DNA of 64,000 bases from the NCBI GenBank assembly GCA_963971305.1, contig OZ020304.1, positions 2,728,001-2,792,000 of the forward strand. Reading direction: 5' to 3'. The stretch's first letter is position 1. The number at the start of each line of letters is the position of its first letter. Under the pieces are notes generated by a model. It was not told the DNA's origin. It searched no databases and saw nothing but the letters and a program-made list of their open reading frames with translations. Below are positions 34,401-45,496 of this stretch, piece by piece. The position numbers and the translations under genes were made by a program. This DNA comes from Arcuatula senhousia. Taxonomy: Eukaryota > Mollusca > Bivalvia > Mytilida > Mytilidae.

Positions 34401-37400
34401 CTGTTTTCTTTTGGGCACGGTGACAAGGCCTTTAGTTGTTGTTGTAATTTCTTACTGTCGATGAGGTAGTGTTCTGTGGTTTCATCTGCTCCACAGACTT
34501 CACATTCCGGTGTTGGCGTGATTCCTGTTTGATGCCTATATATGTTTAGTCGGCTATAGCCAGTACGCAATTCCAATAGAATGCGCCCAGTGTGATAGTT
34601 GGGGAAGTCCAGCAGTGACGGTTGTCCTACTCTGGGTCGTACTTCATGTAGCAGTCTCCCTGTGTTCCCATTATCCCATCGGAATTGCCATTTCTTTTTG
34701 GTGGATTTCTTCACTGCTATCTGTATGTCTGATTTTGTAACATTATTATAGTCTCCATGCGTCCCGGGGACTAGTTTGGCAAGCATGATTTTGTAAATGT
34801 TCTTAAAGGAGGAGAGAGGTGCCAACTCATGAACCAGCATTCTAATGTCAAAAGTCCAATGACATTAAGACAAAATGTTGGAATATGAACAAGAACAGCA
34901 TGAAGCACCAACATACATGTACATGTGATTACAGTCTTTGAAAATATCACTGGTCAGCTGGCCCCTGGCTGGTTAAAATCCTTTCAGTCAACATGGTCAA
35001 GTGAAATTTTGACAAAATTAACTAGTATTGAAAATCCTAAAGTTCAGGATTTTGGCAATGATTCCATACCCTAATATCATAGACTCCATGAAACATAAAA
35101 ACAACTGAAAAGCAGTGTTTAATCTAGAGCGCTCCATTCCCAGATTTTTCTTTTTATTGACACACTTGAAAGAACCTCCTGGGTCATTACTGGGGCAACA
35201 TGATTTTTATTGTTTTGAGAAAGTCCCTCCATAACTTACTTGACAGTGTGAGAAAGTCCCTTTGAGGTTACAACTGCGCAAATGCAAACCTCTGCCACCG
35301 GTAAATTTTTTACCCTAAGATAAAGCGTGGAATAAAATACAGACAGCAACGTGATTGGTTGATATAAAATAATATTTAAATAGATGAATGAATAAGCTTA
35401 TGTTAAATAATGACAAAGAAATTCTGGTGCCAATCATGTGTCTATAGGGCGCTCGCATCTTTGAAAATTTGGGTATTGAAAATAAAATCGAAAAATCACC
35501 CCCCTTTTTTCAACCTAAAATTACGTTCATTAACGCCGCATAGACATAGGATTTTTATTGGCTAAAAATAAACGTTTGGATGTTAACTGAAATATTTTGA
35601 CCCATAGAAAGTGAAAATCGGTCAATAACTATTTTTTTAAAAATTGAATACAAGGGTACCCCCTATGGAAAAATGCATTGTTAGCATTTGCGCAGTTGTA
35701 TCCTATAGAAACTGCCTCTTTTTACGTTGCATTGGTTGTTAAAAAGCTTTATTTGAATGAAACGTGAAATATCGACGTCCAAATACAAATTATGACATCT
35801 GGTCTATATTTAGATCGCAAAAACCGGTCTATAGTCTGTTTCTTAATTCTGTAATAGGAAAAAGGAGAAAATAGACGTAGGGACTCATAAAATATTAAAT
35901 CTGTTGTTATTATTAATCAAATATTGGTTGTTTGCATTTTTTATTTTGTTTAGATGCATAGGTAATTGTTGAACTCCAGAAAGTACACAAAAATGATTTA
36001 AACCAGGACAAAATTTTTAAAAAGCCCCAAGCGAAAATTGTGTCCATTTGTTCACAATGGGGGTGCATTAAAATAGTGAATTTGAAAAACCTAAAGAAAT
36101 AATTATCTGTTTAAAACTATTATAAAATTTATGTATAGATGCAGATGTAACACATTGCACACAAAAACACAACATTTTTGTGCTACAAGAAGGTTATAGT
36201 CTGTTTCAAAATGTCGCAATTTTTCTATTTTCCAATCATTTACAATATCTTTATATTTAGACCCATATTTTGGTCCAAATAGGCCAAAGGTATATCGAAA
36301 GTCAATCTCATCTGTAGATAATACATAAGTCTTCTATAAAATAGGGGGTAAATCTTAAGCTTTTAAAGAGTTTTCTGGTAGAATACCGTATTTCCTCTAA
36401 CAACCACTTAAAAAATAAGAATTTTCTGGCAAGAGGGGGGCTATTTATAATCAGCTCTCCAGGGCTTAAACAAAAAGATTATTTTTTCTCACTAGTTATA
36501 TAAAGTCTAGATATACTAAATATACTTTTGATAAAAGAAAAGTCTCCTTCTGATTTTTATGCAAAAAGTATAGGTTACAACTGCGCAAATGCAAACCTCT
36601 GCCACCGGTAAATTTTTTACCCTAAGATAAAGCGTGGAATAAAATACAGACAGCAACGTGATTGGTTGATATAAAATAATATTTAAATAGATGAATGAAT
36701 AAGCTTATGTTAAATAATGACAAAGAAATTCTGGTGCCAATCATGTGTCTATAGGGCGCTCGCATCTTTGAAAATTTGGGTATTGAAAATAAAATCGAAA
36801 AATCACCCCCCTTTTTTCAACCTAAAATTACGTTCATTAACGCCGCATAGACATAGGATTTTTATTGGCTAAAAATAAACGTTTGGATGTTAACTGAAAT
36901 ATTTTGACCCATAGAAAGTGAAAATCGGTCAATAACTATTTTTTTAAAAATTGAATACAAGGGTACCCCCTATGGAAAAATGCATTGTTAGCATTTGCGC
37001 AGTTGTATCCTATATTGAAATATGCCCGTAATTTCCTGCATTGTAATAGGTAATATAAAGATGTGCTATCAATTTGTCTAAAGGTTTAAATCTTTAGCTC
37101 ATTTGGTAACAAGCTGGTTTGTCACTGAGGCGGTCCCTGATGATGGCGTTGTGGATCATGCTCTCTAATTACACAATAAACAACATAAACTGAAGTTGTA
37201 ATAAGAGTGAACTCAGGTGCTCAGGAAGGATCATGTTGCTAACAGTCATTCCAGGAAATCAAGCCCTGTATAGGAAGACAAAACAAACGAACATCTGTAG
37301 TCTGATTTCAATAGTTTGTGTGCTTGTTATGCTATCAAGCACACATACGGGTTTTGACAATAAATATGGAAACGTTCACAATGTTTTCATTCGCAAAGTA

Positions 37401-40400
37401 CCATGATAAAAAATTCTAACACATGCACAAGTAAAATTTTTCTTGATATGTACATGTAACACTTATAGTTAATTATCACTTAGCACTAAAGGCCATACCC
37501 ACTGTAAAACTGGAGATAACAATTTTGTTGTCTAAGATAGAGCAAAAAGCAGGATTTTCATTAGTCTAATAACATAAGAGGTCTTATGTGATTTTTAGGT
37601 CTGGACGTCTAAGATGGACACAAGATTCATAAACATTTCAGGAAGGTTTCACACTCTAGTTCAATTTCAGCAAGATAATATTGCTGACATTTGTTCCATT
37701 TTGTCTTTCTTGATATAAATGATACAATGCATTCAATGAAAAACATGTTTTTTTTTCAGGAAGATACAGCCAGACAGGTTTTGGAAGAAATGAAGGTTTT
37801 ATTTGAACAAAACCAAAAAGATGTGTAAGAAAAATATTATTCAAAATTTTTTTTTAACTTCTGATACTGAATGCTTGATTTAGATTGATGATGTAAGTTT
37901 CCGTATACATTAATGACCTAACATTTTCAACTAGCCAATTTGTTTAGTCGGACTTATCATTGAGATCTTTTTGTCATGATGTCATAGATTGACTAACATG
38001 TGTATCATGTTTTCCTTGTTCCATCAACATACATTGTGTACATGTACATAGTATTGCTTACAGAAAATTTTTGAGTTTTCAAAAGCTATCTATCAGAAAA
38101 ATTACTTTAGTCAAAATGGCTCCCAATCCAAAATAAGTACATTTGTAAATGCAGCCCTGTCAGAGAAATTGAAATTAGATTTTGATTAGTAATAAACACT
38201 TTTAATAGACATACCATTATTTTTTAAATGTAAATTTATTTCATGAGAAAACGTTATAAGTTATAACAATAAAAGTAAAATTTCATTACCGATGAAATTA
38301 ATAGTTATTCCAAATAATACATATTTTATATTTTTATGTTCAGGAGTGCCACAGTGGCTGGAGAGAATGGTTTGTTTTCTGGAGTACAGCTCCGCCATGC
38401 TGCCCTGGAAAGGAACAAAAGATGTCTCCTTGCCTATATGTTAGTATTGTGAATTGTAAATACATGTACATACATATATATCTAAAGATAGAATAAAACA
38501 AGAAAACCTGTAAGCATAAGGATGTTCCCTGGTCAGTTTGAAAAAATCAAGGTGTACAAATTTATATATTTGATGGAAAGACCATTGGTGAAGGTACAAA
38601 ATAAGCTTTAAAGATTCATGGGTTTCTGAACTGGTTTTCGAGATAATAAGCCTTCAAAATTTGGCGGAAAAGGGCTTTCTCTGACTTTTTCATATGTTGA
38701 GCATTAGACTTGTTTTAGTGTAAAAACCTATGAAGAAATAACAAGAAAATTATATAACTTTATAAATTAGCTCTTAATGACCAAAGAAACCTTATTATGA
38801 AAAGACATTAGGGGTTTTGCTAGGCAAAAATTATTATCCTTATTTAAATGGTAAAATTCAGAGGATTACCAAAATCTGACAGAAATCTCAAAACTTGACC
38901 AGCAATCATCCTTCATGCTCACTAGTGAAATCCCCACCCCAAATTATACCTTTGTACAAACTTAAGTATTCAGCAAAACAAAGAGTAGATGACCTAGGAG
39001 TATGAAAGTCCTGTACACCATATGGCACTATAGGATAAAGTATATGCAAAATATCGGACCTCTAAATCAAATACTTGCTTAGAAAAACTGTGACAGAAAT
39101 TTTGCATCTATGTTCACTGTTTGTAAAAAACCTAAGTATTCTGTAAACAGAAAGTAGATGACTTAGAACCATTAAATACACCAATACACCATATGGCACT
39201 ACAGGATAAAGCTATATGTAAAATATTAGACCTCAAAAATCAATCCCATTCATCCTTTAATGGTATGAAACATTATTGTAAAATTTCACAGCATTTGGTA
39301 AACCAGTATAAAAGTTACAATTTTGGCCCCTAATTTCTGAACAAAAAAAGGGGGGACCCCAAAAATCAATCCCATCCATCCTTTAATGGGGAGGAATATC
39401 ATTGCCAAATTTCTATCATGTAGACACTGATGTTAACAGACGCCGAAGCAGACAACGACAGCATCATACCATTATACGTCCACAATTATTTGCGGTCATA
39501 TAATAATGCACTGTTCAACTGCTTAATTGCATTATTTAGGGTATGATAATTTGTATTAGTGAATTAAAGTTTTCTTTTGCATACACATGTTAAAGTACAT
39601 TTTTTGGTTTGTTGCAGTTATAACAGATTACAGAATATAAAACAAATGAGATGGGAGTTTGGTAGTGTGCTGCCAGCAGATGTCAAGTCGAACCTAGGAG
39701 AATCGGAGGTAGGTAGATTTTCAAGCTGGAAAATCGGTGAAAACCACATGCAAGGGTAGGTGCCCGGAAACTTTGACACAAATACATACAGGTCATAAGG
39801 GTAATTACAAAGACTAGTAATAAATTGTAGTCCTGGTCAGGAAATGTCGATTTTGTGAAGTAATTTATGCTCTCCGGTTGCATTGGTGCTTAACTTAAAA
39901 AATACCATGGTGGTTAGAAAGATTCCTAGCCAGGGTTGTGTTGTGTTGTGTTAAGAGTCGATGACTCTTGAGGAGGGGGAAGTGTAAAGTCTGGGTTGCT
40001 CCCCTTCGTACATTAATTAGCAGATTTAATAGCCAGCATTTACTGTTGAGCTAGGGAAGTATTCGTTAGCTCAGTGGTAGAGCATCTGACAACGAACCTT
40101 GGGGTCCCGGGTTCCAGTCTTGGTCAGGACATGTCGATTTTGTGAAGTAATTTATGCTCTCTGGTTACATAACCAAGTATTTTGATTTTGAATGATGTGA
40201 AAAAACTTTATGTAGATTTGTCATATCAGTGTATACTTAAACAGAAAGTTTTCTTTGTTAAATAGTGATTTTTCTGATCCTCCTGTAATGAAATAACATT
40301 GTAACAATGGATGGTTTCCATTTCAGGTTCAGTGGTTTGGGAAGTATAACAAGATGTTAGCTAATTACATGAGATCTATAGGAGAACATGGGGGTCTAGA

Positions 40401-42949
40401 TCTGACACAAGATTTAAAACCCCCGAAAACACTGTTCATAGAGGTAAGATTTATCTCCCTCTAATCAAAAGGGGAACATTGGGGGTCTAGATCTGACACA
40501 AGATTTAAAACCTCCAAAAACACTGTTCAGAGAGGTGAGATTTATCTCCCTCTAATCAATAGGGGAACATTGGGGGTCTAGATCTGACACAAGATTTAAA
40601 ACCTCCAAAAACACTGTTCATAGAGGTAAGATTTATCTCCCTCTAATCAATAGGGGAACATTGGGGGTCTAGATCTGACACAAGATTTAAAACCTCCAAA
40701 AACACTGTTCAGAGAGGTGAGATTTATCTCCCTCTAATCAATAGGGGAACATTGGGGGTCTAGATCTGACACAAGATTTAAAACCTCCAAAAACACTGTT
40801 CATAGAGGTAAGATTTATCTCCCTCTAATCAATAGGGGAACATTGGGGGTCTAGATCTGACACAAGATTTAAAACCTCCAAAAACACTGTTCATAGAGGT
40901 AAGATTTATCTCCCTCTAATCAATAGGGGAACATTGGGGGTCTAGATCTGACACAAGATTTAAAACCTCCAAAAACACTGTTCATAGATGATAGAGCTAA
41001 GATTTAACTCCCTCTAATCAAAAGGGGAACATTGGGGGTCTAGATCTGACACAAGATTTAAAACCTCCGAAAACACTGTTCATAGAGCTAAGATTTAACT
41101 CCCTCTAATCAAAAGGGGAACATTGGGGGTCTAGATCTGACACAAGATTTAAAACGCCCAAAAACATTGTTCATAGAGCTAAGATTTAACTCCCTCTAAT
41201 CAATAGGAGAACACAGAGGTCTGGTTTGACACGGGAACATTGGGGGTTTAGATCTGACACAAGATTTAAAACCCCCCAAAACACTGTTCATAGAGGTAAG
41301 ATTTATCTACCCCTAATCAATAGGGGAACATGGGGGTCTGTAGTCAATTGGGCAACATTGGGGTCTGGTTGGACACAAGATTCAAAACCTCCAACAACAC
41401 TGTTCATAGAGGTAAGATTTATCTCCCCCTAATCAATATGGAACATTGGGGGTCTGGATTTGACACAAGATTTAAAGCGGCCAAAAACACTGTGCATAAA
41501 GAATGAAAATATAAAGTATGAAAACCGGTATCAATAAAACATTTAATTTAGTTACTGTTTTGCTGTATATGCATATTCAAGGATACAACTTTCATTAGGA
41601 GACTTTTGATTAAAAACAGAAGGTGGAAACTTGAAAGTATCTAAGAAAATTACTTGCACCAAAATTTTTAAGCATGATAAGGAAAAAAACCCAAAAAAAC
41701 CCAGTATTTTGGAATTTTGACAAAAAAAACCCAACCTTTATTTGATGTCCCCCATTTAAAAAGCGAAAACCAATGTTCAATTAGGTATGATCTAACAGTA
41801 AATGCATGCATTGGTTAAGGAGGTTAACATGTATTAAAACAGAAGGGATATAAAGTTGTTTTATTTACACAACACAAATCACAAAACCACATTAAATCAA
41901 ACCAAAGGAACAGCACTTTTTTCAGGATGGCCTCCTAGCATTTATTTTTAAAGTAGATTTCTCAGCTTAATGTTGATAACACCACACAGCTATTGATTTT
42001 CATCCATAGCCAATTTACTTTATATGACTTAATGCATCTACTAAGGTCACTTTTATACAAAGGGACTTTATATAAATAGTAAACTGTTTATTTCCTACTT
42101 ATGCACAGATATCAAATTTTCCATCATACATCAATAAGTGTACACGGCACAGCATATATTAAACAGCAATTTAAAATTCATGAATGGAAATCAACCAGCA
42201 ACAATCCAACATGAAGTTGGGGACACAGACTTAACCTTTGTACTTCTGAATCTTTAAATAACAGACTTATCGTTTTTATATAACAGGTGAGATGTCTAAT
42301 GGACCATGGTGAATTTGAAACTCAGGATGGAAATATTGTGCTTCTGAAGAAAAACAGTCAGGTAAACTATGCTTATAAAAGAGTTTTTCCCAGAGTTATG
42401 CCCTAGGGCATATAAGTGTTTTGAGTCCCATGACTCCCATCTGTATATCCTTTTGTCAGAAAGTATTAAAATTTTATACAAATGTAAGCTTAACTAGAAG
42501 ATTTAACCTCAGATCAGATTTTAATTTGTCAATCTGTCCACAATTTTTTGTTAGCACTAAAACTACCAAACTATTAGGGGTACAGTCTGAAATTTTACAC
42601 AGTAAATAAAAACCATTTTAAGATTTTCATATACAAATTTCATGTAAATAAACATTTTGTGAAGACAGAACCATTCTGGCCTAAAAGTTCATTGAACTTA
42701 ATGAGTCTTTTGAATAAAATAATGCTACAAATGAACTTGATAGCAGCAATAAATAAGCATCAGATCAGAGAGAAAATGATGTACATTTTGTACATGATCT
42801 GGTTTCAGCTTGATGAATTGTTTTAATTTTTTGTTGTCATAATTTTTTAAAATATTTAAGTTTTTCTTTTCTTTTAGCATTTCCTCTTGAGGTCTGAATG
42901 TGAGCATCTGATTCGTCAAGGTGTTTTGGAGCATATCGTTCATGGTTGA
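31404..42949 (+). CDS. GINS1: GINS complex subunit 1 (PSF1), 7 exons, complete
   Basis: Exons are 31404-31478, 37760-37824, 38344-38439, 39618-39708, 40327-40443, 42287-42361 and 42878-42949. All have GT-AG introns, and total 591 nt, i.e. 196 aa, the same length as human PSF1. The protein starts MLAEKALELIRELQRT and includes VLEEMKVLFEQNQ, RNKRCLLAYIYNRLQNIKQM, RWEFGSVLP, MRSIGEHGGLDLTQDLKPP, LMDHGEFETQDGNIVLLKK and ends HLIRQGVLEHIVHG. These match PSF1 through its helical A domain and C-terminal B domain. With PSF2, PSF3 and SLD5 it forms the GINS tetramer of the CMG helicase (CDC45-MCM2-7-GINS) that drives nuclear DNA replication; the PSF1 B domain is needed for CMG assembly. Intron 1 (6.3 kb) is packed with mobile DNA. 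Intron 5 starts with a tandem array copied from exon 5. Confidence 0.95.
31620..33337. mobile_element. TIR element in GINS1 intron 1, interrupted by a retrotransposon
   Basis: CAGGTTGGGGAGTATGCCC at 31620 is mirrored by GGGCATACTCCCCAACCTG ending at 33337. Just inside, ATCAAGGATAATACCCA is mirrored by the diverged AAGATAATACCCG at 33300. At the left end a hairpin (31640-31681, CAAGGATAATACCCA with TGGGTATTATCCTTG) is followed by the palindrome AAGGATCATGTGATCCTT. A non-LTR tail (31926-33035) occupies most of the interior and must have inserted later. Confidence 0.65.
31926..33035 (+). mobile_element. Non-LTR retrotransposon 3' end, nested, with one frameshift
   Basis: Translation from about 31930 reads SPITLYGCELWGAF, then ILGIHSKATN and CLTELNRHPL, and continues in the open frame 32232-32627 to FRISAHTLAIEKGRYQ and CPKCDTGAIEDE. 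There a frameshift moves the HFFVHCPAYTTFRKELI end into the 32576-32764 frame. This is the post-RT region and zinc-knuckle tail of a non-LTR polyprotein; the RT core is missing. The 3' end is GACAATAAATAATTCTAATTCTAATTCTAAT, a polyadenylation signal with a (TTCTAA)n tail at about 33004-33032. It is closely related in motif layout to 4895-5672. Confidence 0.8.
33338..34183. other. GINS1 intron 1, no recognised feature
   Basis: Intronic sequence with no coding or repeat signal I can support. Confidence 0.4.
34184..34840 (-). mobile_element. Non-LTR retrotransposon C-terminus of another lineage (minus strand)
   Basis: An uninterrupted 218-residue frame. It includes WQFRWDNGNTGRLLHEVRP, then FPNYHTGRILLELRTGYSRL, NIYRHQTGI and CEVCGADETTEHYL. 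This is the segment after the RNase H-type domain plus a C-X2-C-X(n)-H zinc knuckle, as in I/Nimb/Jockey-like elements. The final Cys expected after EHYL is a Ser (LIDSKKL). It is truncated at the 5' side near 34840, where fragments of dispersed family D begin. It sits in GINS1 intron 1, antisense to the gene. Confidence 0.8.
35266..35703. mobile_element. 438-bp TIR element, copy 1
   Basis: It begins GGTTACAACTGCGCAAATGC and ends GCATTTGCGCAGTTGTATCC, so 20-bp inverted repeats differ at one position. By eye the sequence is identical over its whole length to 36573-37010. The right flank is TATA; the left flank (CTTTGA) does not match it. Non-coding. Confidence 0.85.
35704..36572. other. Spacer between identical TIR elements
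   Basis: 869 bp of AT-rich intron sequence starting TATAGAAACTGCC and ending AAAAAGTATA. No coding capacity and no internal repeat recognised. Confidence 0.5.
36573..37010. mobile_element. 438-bp TIR element, copy 2 (TATA duplication)
   Basis: Same orientation and length as copy 1, with the same GGTTACAACTGCGCAAATGC ends. It is flanked by TATA on both sides (AAAGTATA before, TATATTGA after), fitting a TA or TATA target duplication. Zero visible divergence from copy 1 means recent insertion or a recent local duplication. Confidence 0.85.
37190..37310 (+). repeat. Dispersed repeat, family D copy 3 (partial)
   Basis: AATAAGAGTGAACTCAGGTGCTC, GTTGCTAACAGTCA and GGAAGACAAAACAAACGAACATCTG follow the order of the full copies at 1770 and 29465. 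Intronic and non-coding. Confidence 0.55.
38518..38913. mobile_element. ~395-bp TIR element in GINS1 intron 3
   Basis: The left end AAGGATGTTCCCTGGTCAGTTT is mirrored by AAACTTGACCAGCAATCATCCTT at the right. A related end occurs at 30346. No coding frame. Confidence 0.6.
38940..39497 (+). repeat. Partial stem-loop/tandem-core element (GCGGTC terminus)
   Basis: Units carrying AAAGTAGATGACTTAGAA, ACACCATATGGCACTA and GGATAAAGCTATATG(T/C)AAAATAT lie about 170-180 bp apart (near 38985 and 39160). They are followed by ACCCCAAAAATCAATCCCATCCATCC. It ends GACAACGACAGCATCATACCATTATACGTCCACAATTATTTGCGGTCATATAA, the same stem-loop terminus as 53541-55055. Confidence 0.6.
39831..40175 (+). repeat. tRNA-derived SINE with a duplicated tail
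   Basis: At 40068 TTAGCTCAGTGGTAGAGC matches a tRNA A box. About 35 bp on, GGGTTCCAGTCTTGG approximates a B box, followed by the body word ACATGTCGATTTTGTGAAGTAATTTATGCTCTC. The body word also occurs at 39843-39878 without the tRNA head, so there are two copies, one headless. It does not fold as an intact tRNA and lies in GINS1 intron 4. Confidence 0.6.
40471..41500 (+). repeat. Tandem array of GINS1 exon-5 half plus its 5' splice site
   Basis: A 91-bp unit, GGGGAACATTGGGGGTCTAGATC...CACTGTTCATAGAG|GTAAGATTTATCTCCCTCTAATCAATA, starts near 40471, 40562, 40653, 40744, 40835, 40926, 41024, 41115 and 41233. Three further shortened or rearranged units follow to 41500. The parent is exon 5 itself (40382-40470: the last ~60 nt of the exon plus ~27 nt of intron). 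Every good copy retains GAG|GTAAGA or GAG|GTGAGA but no copy has an acceptor. An extra T after ACAT, relative to the exon, breaks the frame. Alternation of TTCAGAG|GTGAG and TTCATAG|GTAAG types in the first copies hints at amplification as dimers. Confidence 0.9.
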
Positions 42950-43259
42950 TAGAGCAAGAGGGTCTGAATATCATATACATATAGTGCAATATTCATCGAG
43001 GACTAAATTATTATGAAATAACATTGTTTTCAATGAAATATCTGTTTGTTGTATAAATGATTTTATATTTTTGCATAACAGATTAAAATTTATTTGAATA
43101 AAAACATCTTATTTATTATCAAATTATTACATATGCCCTCCACTCTAAAACATGGTGTTTTCTCAAAGTACTGTTTTGTTATTTTTTGAGCTTCATGTTT
43201 TTATGGTTGATCTTGTCCAAATAAAAAAAATCAAATTAAAATCGGTATACAAATACCAA
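42950..43259 (+). other. GINS1 3' UTR and downstream flank
   Basis: Several AATAAA hexamers (for example about 43097) follow the TGA and could end the transcript. No other feature. Confidence 0.45.
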
Positions 43260-43768
43260 CAAGTAATACTGAGGGGATCCTCCAAAGGATAGGCCCCGCT
43301 TCACAAAGGACAGGCCCTGCTTCACAAAGGATAGGCCCCGCTTCACAAAGGATATGCTCCGCTTCATATTGGACTTGGTACTGCCAAAGAAAATCTAAGT
43401 CACAATATCTCCCCTTGATGATATCGGAGACCGATGAAAATTCTTCAAGCACACCTACATGTAATGTACTTCCTTCATGTAAAGTTTCATCAGAATCTGT
43501 TTAGTAGTTTAGGAGGAAATGTGCTTATAAGATCTCCCACTGAATACTAAATTTAGAAAGTCTAAGTCAAATTATCTCCCCTGAATGATATTTGAGAGTG
43601 ATGAAAATGTCTCATGCACATGATGTACTTCCTTCGTGAAGTTTCATCAAAATCTGTTCAGTAATTTAGGAGAAGCACTTGTGAGGTATGTGGACATACA
43701 GGGTGATTCCTATGTACCCCCACCGCCAATCCCCCCCCCCAATTTTTGTTTTTTTTAGGGTATATAAC
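43260..43768 (-). repeat. Family A element, inverted copy with expanded terminus
   Basis: Reverse complement of the 21579-22692 layout: AAGTAATACTGAGGGGATCC at the left, core units with ATCTCCCCTTGATGATAT and TTCCTTCATGTAAAGTTTCATC, and TATGTACCCCC...TTTTAGGGTATATAA at the right. At 43283-43372 the GCTTCAC/GGATA terminus is expanded into four 21-bp repeats (GGATAGGCCCCGCTTCACAAA), giving a repeated CEAGP(I/V)L peptide on the minus strand that is a repeat artefact. Confidence 0.65.
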
Positions 43769-44737
43769 TTGGTTATTGACCATGTGCAATCTTGTGTTTT
43801 AAACAACTTTGAATTTTACAATCAGAAATGTCTGTTTAATAATAAAGATCAATTTTAAAACCACAAATTTTAGAATGCTCAAACTATTAAAGAAAATTAC
43901 AAATGGATTTTTCAGGTTAGGCCTGATTTATTGCTTTTCCTGTAACATGTGATGAATTGGCTACTTTAACTCACAATATAAGAAATATAAGCTTTACTAT
44001 TCATAGTGAAAACCTTTACAACAACAACACAACCAGACTCTTAAACATCAAAACAAGGTGCTGCTCTATCCTTCCCCCATTTGATCATTCTGTACCAAAT
44101 TGGAAATTCCTGTCAATATAAGCTGATAAATTCTTTATGTGTTAAAAAGGATTGAGAGACATTTGTATGATTGTGATTGCAATAAGAGGGGTACAATTAA
44201 ATTTCTGATTTAAGGTTCATGGTTACACTTCGAATAAAATGGTAGATATTTCACCTATTTTTCTAGTCTATGTACGACTAATACGACACAAAGAAACAGA
44301 AAATTAAGTGTAGCAGCGACTAAATATAAAAATTGCCGATCATTTTCCTTTCCAGTTTACAAGATTGTTTTCTCTACTTATTTTCTTTCCGTTCAAATTG
44401 TCCCATAAATAAAGCATGAATTACCCCTAAGTAACCTTCCATAAAACTGAATGTGAGTAGATTTAATAACACAAATAATGAAACTACCTTGCACGTGGAG
44501 GCCAAATGACAGGGCATTGTTGATATTTGGCTATATTTGGGTGAACTGAAAAACGCAAAGAAAATGCCCCGGCAAAACGGATCAAGTGTACACATGCAAA
44601 ATACTAAAAGTTTATGCAAAAAATATTTATCTAGACGCTGCTACGCCTTATTAAGCAATTGAATGTGAAGTTTAGGCTCCACATAGACTGAAAAAAAGAC
44701 GTAAAATATCGGTCTTTTTTTCCAAATGTAAAGGTAG
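43769..44737. other. Intergenic between convergent GINS1 and ADSS, no feature
   Basis: AT-rich sequence with no supported gene or repeat. Confidence 0.4.
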
Positions 44738-45115
44738 GTCACAACCAGCATCTGAGGCATGCATTGTGATTAGCATCACTAGGTGCACCTACCATACCAA
44801 TATGGTTTATGTGACACATGTCAGTAAGCAGGAACGGACTTAAACCATCTTTCTGTGAGTGGTCATCATGCGGAAAATATAGCTTCAACCAACATTCAAA
44901 GCATGCATTGTGCTTAGCATCACTAGGTGCACCTACCATACCAATATGGTTCATGTGGCACATGTCAGTAAGCAGGAATGGACGTTAACCATTTTTTGGG
45001 AAGATGTACATCACATCCAGCATCTGAAGCGTGCATTTTGCTTTGCAGCACTTGGTGCACCAACTATCAGCAAGTTGGAATTGGGACGGACAAACGTACC
45101 CAAACACTATATGCC
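44738..45115. repeat. ~145-bp tandem repeat, about 2.6 units
   Basis: GCATGCATTGTG(A/C)TTAGCATCACTAGGTGCACCTACCATACCAATATGG occurs at about 44758 and 44904, each followed by CACATGTCAGTAAGCAGGAA. A diverged third start (GCGTGCATTTTGCTTTGCAGCACTTGGTGCACC) is at about 45030. The short open frames on both strands repeat accordingly and are not genes. Confidence 0.7.
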
Positions 45116-45496
45116 CCTCTTCTTTCATAGGTAGGGCATAAAAACACAGTAGGCTTGTTTAATTCCTAATAAGCTTTAATGTGTGTAAGGTTCAAACAAT
45201 TCAAAATAGGAGTTCAAAACCTAAACCTCTGAAAACTGAATTCTATATTCTCAACTCTTGCAAAAGGCAGGAGACAGGCAAAATTCATTATTCCATGACT
45301 TGCATATTTGTCTAAATTGGTGTGACCTTGAAATATTGACCCCAAAATCGGTAGACTTCAATGTGTGAAAGTTGTATGCAATTCTTTCAGGGCATTCAAA
45401 AGTAACCATTATGGCATAGAAACCAATTTCAGGCAGATGGGGGGAAGTGGAGGACAACAAATACTATGTTTTTACTGTGTCATACAAACATGCATA

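Noticed and set aside
35266..37010. LTR retrotransposon (two identical direct repeats as LTRs)
   Set aside because: Each repeat has its own 20-bp inverted termini, and the 869-bp interior has no coding, primer-binding site or polypurine tract. Two TIR elements explain it better.
40068..40140. A functional tRNA gene
   Set aside because: A- and B-box-like words are present but the acceptor and anticodon arms do not pair, and a SINE body follows, also found headless nearby.
40471..41500. Extra coding exons of GINS1 from the 91-bp repeats
   Set aside because: Copies have donor sites but no acceptors and carry a frame-breaking T. The single-exon reading gives exactly the 196-residue PSF1 length.
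43231..43452. Minus-strand frame with CEAGP(I/V)L repeats as a repetitive peptide gene
   Set aside because: It is produced by four 21-bp repeats in the terminus of a family A element.
44739..45134. Open frames on both strands at the 145-bp tandem repeat
   Set aside because: They overlap on opposite strands, repeat with the DNA unit, and have no domain.
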